From positions 1 through 25,203 of the forward strand of contig JAEZJW010000201.1 of NCBI GenBank assembly GCA_023415595.1: a DNA stretch of 25,203 nucleotides. Direction: 5' to 3'. This stretch comes from Bacillota bacterium (lineage in GTDB: Bacteria; Bacillota; Clostridia; Lachnospirales; Lachnospiraceae). Of the stretch, positions 15,525 through 23,387 are shown piece by piece (position 1 is the first letter of the stretch; the number at the start of each line of letters is the position of its first letter). The notes under the pieces are model-generated. The model ran no database searches, was not told the DNA's origin, and saw nothing but the letters and a program-made list of their open reading frames with translations. The translations under genes were made by a program, and so were the position numbers.

Positions 15525-16481
15525 TTACCTCCGGGTAAAATCCTCAGTCGGTACGCACGTTTCTGACAGGACCTTCTTCATAAGCTCGGCAGAGGAAGCC
15601 GCTTTGTTCAGGCTTGATCTTAGAATAATCCTGTGAGTCAGTATGTAGGGAACCAGGTGCTTGATCATTTCCGGGGTAACGAAGTCCTGCCCCCGGATCG
15701 CAGCAAAAGCCTGGGATGCATGAAGCAGTGCCAGAGTGCCTCTTGGACTGACTCCAAGCACGACCTGCTCTGCAGCTCTTGTATGATTTACGAGTTCTAC
15801 CATATATTCCATCAGGGAAGGATGCACATAGACGGATTTCACGGCCTCCTGCATCGCCAGCAGCTCCTCCTTAGTGCATACGGGCTGAAGCTTCTCCAAA
15901 GGGTTATCACTGGTATAGCGGCATAAGATATGAAACTCCTCATCTCTTGTCGGGAAGCCAATCTGTAACTGCATAAGGAAGCGATCCAGCTGTGCCTCCG
16001 GTAAGGGGAAGGTACCCGAGGTCTCCACGGGATTCTGTGTGGCGATTACCAGGAAGGGGCGGTCCAGATATCTGGTTTCTCCATCTATCGTGATCTGACG
16101 CTCCTCCATGCATTCCAGCAGGCTGGACTGCGTTCTCGGAGTGGCACGGTTGATCTCATCGGCAAGAAGAATATTGGAAAATACGGGACCCTGCCGGAAG
16201 GTGAATTCTCCAAGCTTCTGGTTATAATAATTGAGTCCTGTGATATCGGAAGGAAGCAGATCCGGTGTAAATTGAATCCTTTTAAAGCCGGCATCGATGG
16301 ATCTGGATAGAGCCTTAGCCAGCATGGTTTTTCCCGTTCCGGGAACATCCTCTAACAGGACATGTCCGCTTGTGAGGAGAGCAGTGAGCAATAAATCAAT
16401 GATTTCTGATTTACCGACGATCACCTTATTGACATTTGCTTTTATCTCCGATGCTCTTTCTTGTATTTTACCGATTTCCAT
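15525..16481 (-). CDS. MoxR-family AAA+ ATPase
   Basis: This is a 318-residue ATPase. An upstream ATG at 16514 would add 11 residues, but the strong RBS AAAAGGAG lies between it and the ATG at 16481 (spacing five), so the shorter start is chosen. Motifs are Walker A DVPGTGKT (45-52), Walker B LLADEINRA (105-113), sensor 1 ATQNP (147-151), the LDRF arginine-finger region (165-168) and the sensor 2 region GVSPRGTLAL. These are hallmarks of the MoxR subgroup. It uses ATP hydrolysis to remodel client proteins together with the DUF58 partner encoded next. It is the first gene of a three-gene operon ending at 13150. Confidence 0.94.
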   Translation of the reverse strand: MEIGKIQERASEIKANVNKVIVGKSEIIDLLLTALLTSGHVLLEDVPGTGKTMLAKALSRSIDAGFKRIQFTPDLLPSDITGLNYYNQKLGEFTFRQGPVFSNILLADEINRATPRTQSSLLECMEERQITIDGETRYLDRPFLVIATQNPVETSGTFPLPEAQLDRFLMQLQIGFPTRDEEFHILCRYTSDNPLEKLQPVCTKEELLAMQEAVKSVYVHPSLMEYMVELVNHTRAAEQVVLGVSPRGTLALLHASQAFAAIRGQDFVTPEMIKHLVPYILTHRIILRSSLNKAASSAELMKKVLSETCVPTEDFTRR

Positions 16482-16560
16482 GGGAGCTCCTTTTCTGACT
16501 GATTTAGCCTTCATTTGTACCGAAACAGATACGGTTTGATTATCCGTTAGATCTGCTTCT

Positions 16561-16566
16561 ATTATA
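16561..16566 (-). promoter_or_regulatory. possible -10 element for the moxR operon
   Basis: Read on the minus strand, TATAAT lies 80 bases upstream of the moxR start codon in an AT-rich stretch. The -35 region at 17 bases is weak, and there is no TG extension, so this is only a candidate. Confidence 0.4.
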
Positions 16567-16638
16567 AATTATCTGGTAATAAATAGATATGGAAAAAATA
16601 CAATTTATTTTGTAATCCATTTGTCTGCTATATTATCA

Positions 16639-16684
16639 AAGTGGCTGCCGCCAGCGGCTATACAACCGATGGCGGCAGCCACTT
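16639..16684. terminator. 15-bp perfect hairpin downstream of the GSDH-like gene
   Basis: The arms AAGTGGCTGCCGCCA (16639-16653) and TGGCGGCAGCCACTT (16670-16684) are perfect reverse complements around a 16-base loop. It lies 41 bases after the stop of the minus-strand GSDH-like gene and upstream of the moxR promoter region, so it most likely ends transcription of the former. Neither side has a real T-run (minus strand reads TTTGATAATATAG after the stem), so it is an atypical terminator. Confidence 0.6.
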
Positions 16685-16725
16685 ATGTATATAATCAAAT
16701 ACCTGCAAAGTATTAGGGCTATCTG

Positions 16726-18138
16726 TCAGGGAACTACCTCGAACACCGTTCCCAGATTGAAATCCGTTACATTCATGGATCCGTAAACTCCTAAATATAA
16801 TCTGGACTGGTCCCTGTTCGTGCCCAGGCAGGTATAGAAGGAGGACTGTGCTCCAAAATCATATTCGGCCTCAATGATTCCATAATCGTTCAGTCTGCAA
16901 TCAGGACTCAAACCGGTATAGGCCAGTACCCCTCTTGCGGGAATGGGATGATCCTCTCCGTCTCCGACAAAATCAGTGAATATGACACGGCCTGTTAAAT
17001 CAGGGATCCCGTTTCCCATATAAGCCTGGACTCCTGTCAAGGCAGTTCCGCCAAACTTATCCGGCCTTGGATCCACATGATAATAGCAGGTCAAGGGTGG
17101 AAGCCGCAGTGTAGAGGTGCGGAGGGCATCTTCGTAATATGCGGTTATGATCTCCTCCACATCCCCTTCCCCGGAGCACTCTCTGAATACAGGAGTCGGA
17201 AAAGAGCCTTCCCAGCCCCGCCATCCGAAATTGATCAAATCCTGTTCCGGTAAGGGATTCATTTCCGAAGCCTCCAGTATCCGGGTAACAGGTATCGGTT
17301 TGTATTGGCTGAAGGAATATACCGATTCTGCCAGATCCTGACCGACATTACCGACATATTTGACATATTGATTATGATACCATTGATACGAAATACCCGG
17401 TATATTACGGACTCCTTTTGCTATGACCGTCAGTGCTTCCGGAATTGGTGCAGGAAGCTCGCTAAAGCGAGTCACTGCGGGCGAATCTTTAACAAAGGCA
17501 TCCAGGGAAACATCAATTTCAATTATTTTACCGGCTATCTCCATATTATTCTGGCTTAAATTAAACGGATCGTATCCTAATCCGCCGTCACCTGTTGTTA
17601 AGACGAGCCTTCCGGTTTCAGGGGAAAAGTTTAAGCTATTGACTCCGTTATGATTAGCGAAGGGTCTGCGAAGATTTATCAGTGTACGCTGCCTTCCGGA
17701 CCGGCCATCCGGTTGCAGAATCCATTCTTCAACGGTATCAATATGATCATAGTTGGTTTCTCTGTTTGTCCATTGCAGACTTAGGGTGTCAGGGTCACAG
17801 GGATCAGGCCGGAATGCTCCGGTGAGTGCTCCGGGACCCTGTGTCCCTGCTACGGAGTAATGGATATAAAACAGACCGTTGTAATGAAAATCCGGGTGGA
17901 AGGCCAGGCCTAACAAACCCCTTTCGTCATATCCGCCAGCATCCCCTAATTTTATGATTCTGTCGCGAATATCCAGAAAAGTTCTAATTCTTCCGTTAAC
18001 TAAGCAGAAGATTTCACCTACCTGAGTTACGATAAATAAACACTCGACTCTATCCCCAGGATGTATCGCTGATTTTATAACAGTTGGTAAAGTAAGCCTG
18101 CCGACCAGTGGATTCAATTTTACATTAACTCTCTTCAA
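16726..18138 (-). CDS. glucose/sorbosone dehydrogenase (GSDH)-like beta-propeller protein
   Basis: This is a 470-residue protein of the PQQ-type sugar dehydrogenase/HHIP-like family, a six-bladed beta-propeller. Family signatures visible are ERGLLGLAFHPDF near residue 90, NHNGVNSLNFSP (family NHNGG-type histidine loop), TTGDGG, and LINFGWRGWEG followed later by GRVIFTDFVGDGED. Enzymes of this family oxidise sugars with PQQ in the periplasm or outside the cell. Here there is no signal peptide or lipobox, and the N-terminus (MKRVNVKLNP) is not hydrophobic, so export, catalysis and PQQ use are all uncertain. The start codon is TTG at 18138, supported by AAGGAG ten bases upstream; no in-frame ATG or GTG exists just upstream. 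It stands alone, transcribed away from the plus-strand operon at 18320. Confidence 0.83.
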   Translation of the reverse strand: MKRVNVKLNPLVGRLTLPTVIKSAIHPGDRVECLFIVTQVGEIFCLVNGRIRTFLDIRDRIIKLGDAGGYDERGLLGLAFHPDFHYNGLFYIHYSVAGTQGPGALTGAFRPDPCDPDTLSLQWTNRETNYDHIDTVEEWILQPDGRSGRQRTLINLRRPFANHNGVNSLNFSPETGRLVLTTGDGGLGYDPFNLSQNNMEIAGKIIEIDVSLDAFVKDSPAVTRFSELPAPIPEALTVIAKGVRNIPGISYQWYHNQYVKYVGNVGQDLAESVYSFSQYKPIPVTRILEASEMNPLPEQDLINFGWRGWEGSFPTPVFRECSGEGDVEEIITAYYEDALRTSTLRLPPLTCYYHVDPRPDKFGGTALTGVQAYMGNGIPDLTGRVIFTDFVGDGEDHPIPARGVLAYTGLSPDCRLNDYGIIEAEYDFGAQSSFYTCLGTNRDQSRLYLGVYGSMNVTDFNLGTVFEVVP

Positions 18139-18257
18139 GCTGCCTGTACTCCTTCTACCATGCTTTCTATATTATTATGTTTGGAGCTGCTCTGATAGTA
18201 CAGAAAGTAAGGGGGCACTCAGTGTAAAATTTATATGTAAATAATTAGAAATTACTA

Positions 18258-18286
18258 TTGGAAAATAGTAAAATATATGTTAAAAT
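18258..18286 (+). promoter_or_regulatory. candidate sigma-A promoter for the methyltransferase-GH3-HD-GYP operon
   Basis: TTGGAA (18258-18263) and TAAAAT (18281-18286) are separated by 17 bases, in a very AT-rich intergenic stretch. Another TATAAT occurs at 18293-18298 without a good -35. The expected leader is short, about 25-30 bases, before the first start codon. Confidence 0.5.
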
Positions 18287-18319
18287 CTTACATATAATCA
18301 AAAATGGGAGAATATGGGT

Positions 18320-18886
18320 ATGATTTTTACTATTTTAGGTGCTGTTGCTTATCTGCTTTTCTTTCTATATGACATTAACAGCATTATTATGAAAAATAAG
18401 CTGTTAAACTGTTGCTTTTTTTCAGGCATACTCTTACTGACTACAGCAACAGCGGGAATTATCCTTTCCTCGGCAGGGCAGATCAGGTTAAACGTAATCA
18501 GGACAAGCATCTGTGGATTACTTGCGGCAGTATTCTTTGCACTGTTGATTTATACCCTGTTTTTCGCACTTCCCTTTAAAGACACCTATTTAGAGAAAGG
18601 AGCTGCACCTAAGGTGTATCAGAATGGGGTATATGCCCTGTGCAGGCACCCGGGAGTACTCTGGTTCATTGGAATGTATTTATTTATGGGACTAACACTT
18701 CAGTTGCGGATGTTTTATATCGCTTCAGCCATTTTCAGCTGCTTAAATCTGCTTTATGTCATATTCCAGGACGGTTGGACCTTTATGAGGACATTTCCGG
18801 ATTATAAGCAATACAAGCAGGAGACCCCATTCTTATTACCCAATATAAGCAGCATACAGAAATGTTTTAAGACGATTTCACTATAG
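18320..18886 (+). CDS. isoprenylcysteine carboxyl methyltransferase-like membrane protein
   Basis: An ATG at 18314 is only three bases from the GGGAG ribosome site, while the in-frame ATG at 18320 is nine bases away; I prefer the latter, giving 188 residues. The protein has about five hydrophobic spans. Its C-terminal half carries the pattern GVYALCRHPGVLWF, then a long hydrophobic segment, and near the end TFPDYKQYKQETPFLLPN. RHP followed by a distal acidic/Y-x-x-Y segment is the SAM-binding layout of the isoprenylcysteine/phospholipid methyltransferase superfamily in the membrane. The bacterial substrate is unknown. The gene is 18 bases upstream of the GH3-family gene and probably in the same operon. 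Confidence 0.75.
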   Translation: MIFTILGAVAYLLFFLYDINSIIMKNKLLNCCFFSGILLLTTATAGIILSSAGQIRLNVIRTSICGLLAAVFFALLIYTLFFALPFKDTYLEKGAAPKVYQNGVYALCRHPGVLWFIGMYLFMGLTLQLRMFYIASAIFSCLNLLYVIFQDGWTFMRTFPDYKQYKQETPFLLPNISSIQKCFKTISL

Positions 18887-18904
18887 GAGGCTATTTGAAA
18901 ATAA

Positions 18905-20554
18905 ATGAACTTTGAGGAGAAATTAAAGAATAAACAACAGGATCTGATATGGAAGGAGTACTGTGGCTTTTTGGATTTGGATCTGGAGGCCTATATGAAT
19001 ATTCAAAACAGGCTCATGACTGAACAGATCAGACTATGGAGCGAAAGTGAACTGGGTAAGAGCATACTGAACGGAAAAAAGCCGGAGACAATCGAAGAGT
19101 TCCGGAAAATGGTTCCCCTGACCACCTATGGGGATTACGCGGATATCCTACTGCAGAAAAGGGGAGAGATGCTGCCGGATGAGCCGCTGGTATGGATTCA
19201 AACCACCTGGGAAGGCGGTAAGCATCCGATTAAGGTGGCGCCCTATACCAAAAGCATGATGGATACCTATAGGAACAATATGATGGCAAGTATGATTCTG
19301 GCTACCAGTCCGGAGAAGGGGAAATTTACGGTCCGTCCTAAGGATACCTTCCTGTATGCCTTGGCACCGCTTCCCTATGCAACCGGTCTGCTGCCGTTAG
19401 CCCTGAATGAAGAAATCGATATTGAATTCCTGCCACCGGTAAAGGAAGCGGTAAAGATGTCGTTTTCTGAACGTAATAAGAAGGGCTTTAAGCAGGGATT
19501 AAAAAAGGGAATCGATTACTTCTTCGGTCTGGGAAGCGTGACCTACTATGTCAGCATCAGCTTGTCCTCGATGAATAAGGGGTCTTCCAAAGCACCTGGC
19601 GATAAATCCAAAAGCCTCAGTATTCTTAATTTACCGTTAAAGATGCTGCTCAGGCTTCTGGTGGCAAAATACCGCTGCAAGAAAGAAAACCGTGATATGA
19701 AGCCGAAGGATCTGTTACGGCTGAAGGGCTTTATGTGCGCTGGAACGGACAATGATTGCTATAAGGATGATCTGGAAGAGCTCTGGGGCATACGTCCGAT
19801 GGAGGTATTTGCCGGTACAGAACCCACTGTACTCGGAACCGAGACCTGGACCCGTAACGGAATGTATTTCTTCCCGGATGCCTGCTTCTATGAATTTATC
19901 CCTGAGAAGGATATGCTGCGTAATTTAGAGGAGGAGACATATCAGCCGAACACCTATCTGATGAATGAGGTAGTACCCGGAGAAAAATATGAGATTGTGA
20001 TCTCGGTGCTAAAGGGCGGAGCCTTTGCCAGATACCGCGTGGGGGATATGTATCAGTGCGTAGGTCTGACGAATCATGAGGACGGAACCAGGATACCCCG
20101 GTTCAAATACATAGACCGCATTCCTTCCATCATTGATATTGCAGGATTCACCCGAATATCGGAGCACTCTATTAAAGAAGTTATGGACCTTTCCGGGCTC
20201 CCGATCGAGAACTGGTTTGCCGTGAAGGAATTTAACAAACAAAACCGTCCGATGATGCATCTGTATGTTGAGATCAAGAAACAGGCGCTGGCAAACGCCG
20301 CCATCAGTAAGGAGATTTTAAGAGAACATTTATCCATCTACTTTAAGTATGTGGACCAGGATTATAAGGATTTAAAACGTATCCTCGGCATGGATCCTTT
20401 GGAAATTACGATATTAAAATGCGGAACCTTCGCTGAATTTGAAAAAAAGAAGGGAAAAGGCCTAAAGCATATGAATCCGTCAGCCTATGAAGTTATGGAG
20501 CTGCTTCGCCTTGAGCAGAGTGACTTTAAGCTGATTGGGGGGAGGGGTCTTTAA
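18905..20554 (+). CDS. GH3-family (acyl-adenylate-forming amido synthetase-like) protein
   Basis: This is a 549-residue protein resembling the GH3 auxin-responsive-promoter family, which belongs to the acyl-adenylate (ANL) superfamily. Plant members adenylate a carboxylic acid and join it to an amino acid; bacterial members are poorly characterised. Family-like features are the N-terminal helical segment with EEFRKMVPLTTYGDY, DTFLYALAPLPYATGLL, LKGFMCAGTDND, the EVFAGTEPTVLGT nucleotide-binding-loop region, NEVVPGEKYEIVIS, GGAFARYRVGDMYQC (conserved Y-R-x-G-D) and IDIAGFTRISE near the C-terminal domain hinge. The start has GGAGG 14 bases upstream, a long spacing, but no better in-frame start exists. 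Its TAA overlaps the ATG of the HD-GYP gene (TAATG). The substrate is unknown; the linked c-di-GMP enzyme suggests regulated synthesis of a conjugate (inference). Confidence 0.85.
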   Translation: MNFEEKLKNKQQDLIWKEYCGFLDLDLEAYMNIQNRLMTEQIRLWSESELGKSILNGKKPETIEEFRKMVPLTTYGDYADILLQKRGEMLPDEPLVWIQTTWEGGKHPIKVAPYTKSMMDTYRNNMMASMILATSPEKGKFTVRPKDTFLYALAPLPYATGLLPLALNEEIDIEFLPPVKEAVKMSFSERNKKGFKQGLKKGIDYFFGLGSVTYYVSISLSSMNKGSSKAPGDKSKSLSILNLPLKMLLRLLVAKYRCKKENRDMKPKDLLRLKGFMCAGTDNDCYKDDLEELWGIRPMEVFAGTEPTVLGTETWTRNGMYFFPDACFYEFIPEKDMLRNLEEETYQPNTYLMNEVVPGEKYEIVISVLKGGAFARYRVGDMYQCVGLTNHEDGTRIPRFKYIDRIPSIIDIAGFTRISEHSIKEVMDLSGLPIENWFAVKEFNKQNRPMMHLYVEIKKQALANAAISKEILREHLSIYFKYVDQDYKDLKRILGMDPLEITILKCGTFAEFEKKKGKGLKHMNPSAYEVMELLRLEQSDFKLIGGRGL

Positions 20555-23103
20555 TGGGTAACTACATAATTGTACCGGTCATTGCTTTATTATGCTATGC
20601 ACTTTTATTCCTGACTTTTTTAGCGGCGAAGAAAAATAAAATCATCAACGCATTCCTGCTGGTTCTGGGTGCTATGATATTATGGACCGGGGGCTCTCTG
20701 TGCATGCGGATGCTATTATGGCCCTCCATCAAATTCTGGTATGATGTCTCCATTCTTGGACTCACTCTGCTGCCATTTTCTTTTTTGAATTTTGTATATA
20801 AGTATGCTGAAACTGGGAGCAAGCTGGCGACCAGGTTCTGGGCTCCGGTCATGGCAGCGGTAAATATTATCAATATCCTGACCGGTTTCTTCCTTAAGGC
20901 TCCCAGAGCAACCCGCTCTGTGAGTGGCACAACCGTATTTTTATACGACTATTCCTGGCCGGTTGCTTTATTATTTTTTATCTGTACTGCCGCAACGATG
21001 AATATGGTCTATATTCTTGTGAAATACAGCAGACAGAACAGGCAGGTAAAAAAGCAGTTCACACCGATTGTTCTGGGGATAGCACTGCTGTTTGCGGGGC
21101 ATATCCTGATTTTAAGCCCCATCTTCAACGGCTTTCCGACGGACATCCTGTCCGGCGTGTTTAATGCCTTATTGATGTTTTATGCCCTATATAGAAGGAA
21201 TCTGTTCCAGCTTAAGCTGATTATGTCAAGAGGTAGCTGTTACGCCATCTCTGCGGGTATATCCTATGGGATCTTTTTTAACCTTGCCGGGCCGCTGCAG
21301 CTGTCCATCAACCGGAATTTCCATACTGCTGCGGATAAAACCATATTGATTATTGCGTTCATCATAACACTGTCCACAGCGGTCATTTATTATATCATGA
21401 AGCGGTTCTTTGATAAGATATTTATCAGGGATGAAGTTCTGCAGGCGGAAAGTCTTAAGGAATTCAGCATGAATATCACCAAGAGCCTGAATGTGCAGGA
21501 GATATTGCAGGAGCTGGCAGAGGTAATCCAAAGGGCAATTACGGTAAAAGGTGTGTACATCTGCATTGCCGATCCGCAGAAGGACTTCGAAGTAGTACAT
21601 AGCTCGAATCCGCTGGGGATGAAGAAGGTAACCATACGGAGGGATAACCCTCTGGTTTCCTGGCTGGAGAATCATAATGAATGTATCCTGATCAAGGATT
21701 TTAAAAGAACCCTGGAGTATAAATCCCTGTGGGAAAATGAGAAATCACAGTTTACTTCCATGGGAATCGAATGTGTAGTTCCGCTTCGGGATGAAAGCGG
21801 AATTATAGGACTGATCCTGTTGTCCGAGAAAGAGAAGAAATCGAATTTTAGTTATAAGGATATCAGCTTTCTAGATTCCGTCAATTCCATGGGCTCCATC
21901 GCAGTCAAGAATTCCAAGCTGTTCGAGAAGGTCTATATGGAAGCCCGGACGGATGAGCTGACCGGACTTTTGAACCGTAAATATTTCTATGAGGTACTGC
22001 AGCAGGAATATGAGAAGAATCAGAATGGCTCATTGGCTCTTATTATACTGAATATAGATGATTTTAAGCTTTATAATCAGCTCTATGGGAACAAGGAAGG
22101 AGACAGTGCGCTTCAGAACATCGCAAAGATCATTAACGCCAGCGTTGGTGGTAACGGACATGTGGCAAGGTACAGCGGTAAGGAATTTGCTGTTATCCTG
22201 CCTGCTTATGATGTATTCATGGCGAAGAACCTAGCTGAGACCATCAGGAAACAAATTATGAATATGAATAAAAGAGAAACCGACTATGCCCTAAAGCTGC
22301 TTACGGTCAGCGGGGGAATCTGTTCCATACCTTATTCCGCCAGCAATGTCAGACAGCTGATCGATCATGCGGATATGGCGATCTATACAGTGAAGCATAA
22401 TGGAAAGAATGCGATCATGATCTATTCGGGCAGCGATTATAAGCTTGTCAAGAAAGGAAAGGAGAAGCCGGAGCGCAGGGAAAGCATCTATTCGGAATAT
22501 GCCTCTACGATCTATGCGCTGACAGCCGCAATCGATACCAAGGATCATTATACCTTCAGCCATTCCAGAAATGTGGCTTATTATGCGACCGAGCTTGCCT
22601 ATGCTTTTGGCATGAATGAGGATTGTGTGGAGATCGTCCGGGAAGCAGCCCTGCTCCATGACGTCGGCAAAATCGGTATTCCCGAGCAGATTTTAAATAA
22701 GCCGGGAAGGCTGTCCGAGGAGGAATATGAGATCGTAAAGGGACATGTGGAGAACTCCATCGGTATCATCCGCCACCTGCCCTCACTGGATTATGTCATT
22801 CCAGCTGTCATAGGTCATCATGAGAGATATGACGGTAACGGTTATCCCAGAAGAATCGCAGGGGAGGATATTCCTGTTGCGGCGAGAATCTTAAGCATAG
22901 CGGATGCCTTTGACGCCATGATATCCAAACGTCCCTATAAGGAGCCGATCTCCGTCAGTACCGCATTGATGATCCTGGAGGAACAATCCGGGCTGCAATT
23001 TGATCCTAAGCTGTCCAGATTATTTATTGATCTGGTTCAGAAGGGAACCATCAAGGTATGTGACGAAGAATCTGCCGAACAGATGGTAAGGATCAAGGGG
23101 TAG
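20554..23103 (+). CDS. membrane GAF-GGDEF(degenerate)-HD-GYP c-di-GMP phosphodiesterase
   Basis: This is an 849-residue protein. The N-terminal part (about 1-290) has eight to nine hydrophobic spans like the 7TM sensor modules of signalling enzymes, followed by a GAF domain (about 310-465), a GGDEF domain (about 470-630) and an HD-GYP domain (about 650-830). The cyclase motif is SGKEF (541-545), with Lys replacing the Asp of GGDEF, so cyclase activity is unlikely and the domain may bind GTP as a regulator. The HD-GYP domain is complete: H702-D703 in HDVGKIGIPE, HHERYDGNGYP from H755, and ADAFDAMISKRPYKEP. These metal-dependent enzymes degrade c-di-GMP to pGpG or GMP. TAATG overlap with the GH3 gene implies translational coupling. 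It is the last gene of the operon. Confidence 0.94.
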   Translation: MGNYIIVPVIALLCYALLFLTFLAAKKNKIINAFLLVLGAMILWTGGSLCMRMLLWPSIKFWYDVSILGLTLLPFSFLNFVYKYAETGSKLATRFWAPVMAAVNIINILTGFFLKAPRATRSVSGTTVFLYDYSWPVALLFFICTAATMNMVYILVKYSRQNRQVKKQFTPIVLGIALLFAGHILILSPIFNGFPTDILSGVFNALLMFYALYRRNLFQLKLIMSRGSCYAISAGISYGIFFNLAGPLQLSINRNFHTAADKTILIIAFIITLSTAVIYYIMKRFFDKIFIRDEVLQAESLKEFSMNITKSLNVQEILQELAEVIQRAITVKGVYICIADPQKDFEVVHSSNPLGMKKVTIRRDNPLVSWLENHNECILIKDFKRTLEYKSLWENEKSQFTSMGIECVVPLRDESGIIGLILLSEKEKKSNFSYKDISFLDSVNSMGSIAVKNSKLFEKVYMEARTDELTGLLNRKYFYEVLQQEYEKNQNGSLALIILNIDDFKLYNQLYGNKEGDSALQNIAKIINASVGGNGHVARYSGKEFAVILPAYDVFMAKNLAETIRKQIMNMNKRETDYALKLLTVSGGICSIPYSASNVRQLIDHADMAIYTVKHNGKNAIMIYSGSDYKLVKKGKEKPERRESIYSEYASTIYALTAAIDTKDHYTFSHSRNVAYYATELAYAFGMNEDCVEIVREAALLHDVGKIGIPEQILNKPGRLSEEEYEIVKGHVENSIGIIRHLPSLDYVIPAVIGHHERYDGNGYPRRIAGEDIPVAARILSIADAFDAMISKRPYKEPISVSTALMILEEQSGLQFDPKLSRLFIDLVQKGTIKVCDEESAEQMVRIKG

Positions 23104-23106
23104 AGC

Positions 23107-23199
23107 TTATGTAACATCTTTTTTATCTGAGGATATAAATTGGGTATACTCATCCATAAAGCTGCGATAATCCTCCTCGCTCATGGTTTTGAAGGACAT
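23107..23199 (-). other. short minus-strand reading frame, possible small ORF or gene remnant
   Basis: The minus strand encodes a 30-residue hydrophilic, helix-like peptide (MSFKTMSEEDYRSFMDEY onward, ending SSDKKDVT) between the end of the HD-GYP gene and the terminator hairpin. A GGTGGAG sequence lies three bases before the ATG, but it is also one arm of the terminator stem. The frame is closed by a stop about 25-30 bases upstream of the ATG. No family is recognised. It may be chance, a tiny gene or the tail of a lost gene. Confidence 0.2.
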
Positions 23200-23200
23200 C

Positions 23201-23258
23201 AGCTCCACCCTGTTTGGACAGTGGTATTATTTCTGTCCTAACAAGGTGGAGCTTTTTT
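23201..23258 (+). terminator. long-stem rho-independent terminator after the HD-GYP gene
   Basis: A nearly perfect 21-position stem is formed by AGCTCCACC-TGTT-GGACAG on the left and CTGTCC-AACA-GGTGGAGCT on the right, with two single mismatches and an 11-base loop, followed by TTTTTTAT. It is a strong intrinsic terminator for the 18320-23103 operon. Confidence 0.9.
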
Positions 23259-23316
23259 ATAGGAACAAAATTCACTCCTGATGCTGAGTAATCATAACCT
23301 TTTTGGCTATGCTAAT

Positions 23317-23322
23317 TATAAT
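23317..23322 (+). promoter_or_regulatory. possible -10 element for the solute-binding lipoprotein
   Basis: TATAAT lies 65 bases before the lipoprotein start codon, downstream of a terminator, so a promoter is expected here. The -35 region (around 23294) has no good match, so recognition is uncertain or activator-dependent. Confidence 0.4.
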
Positions 23323-23387
23323 CGCAATGTGTTAACCGGTTGTGTCATGCATTGCTTTAACTTAAGGATAAATATGAGGAGGCAAAA

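Noticed and set aside
16482..16514. Upstream ATG of moxR
   Set aside because: The strong AAAAGGAG site lies downstream of it and is correctly spaced only for the ATG at 16481.
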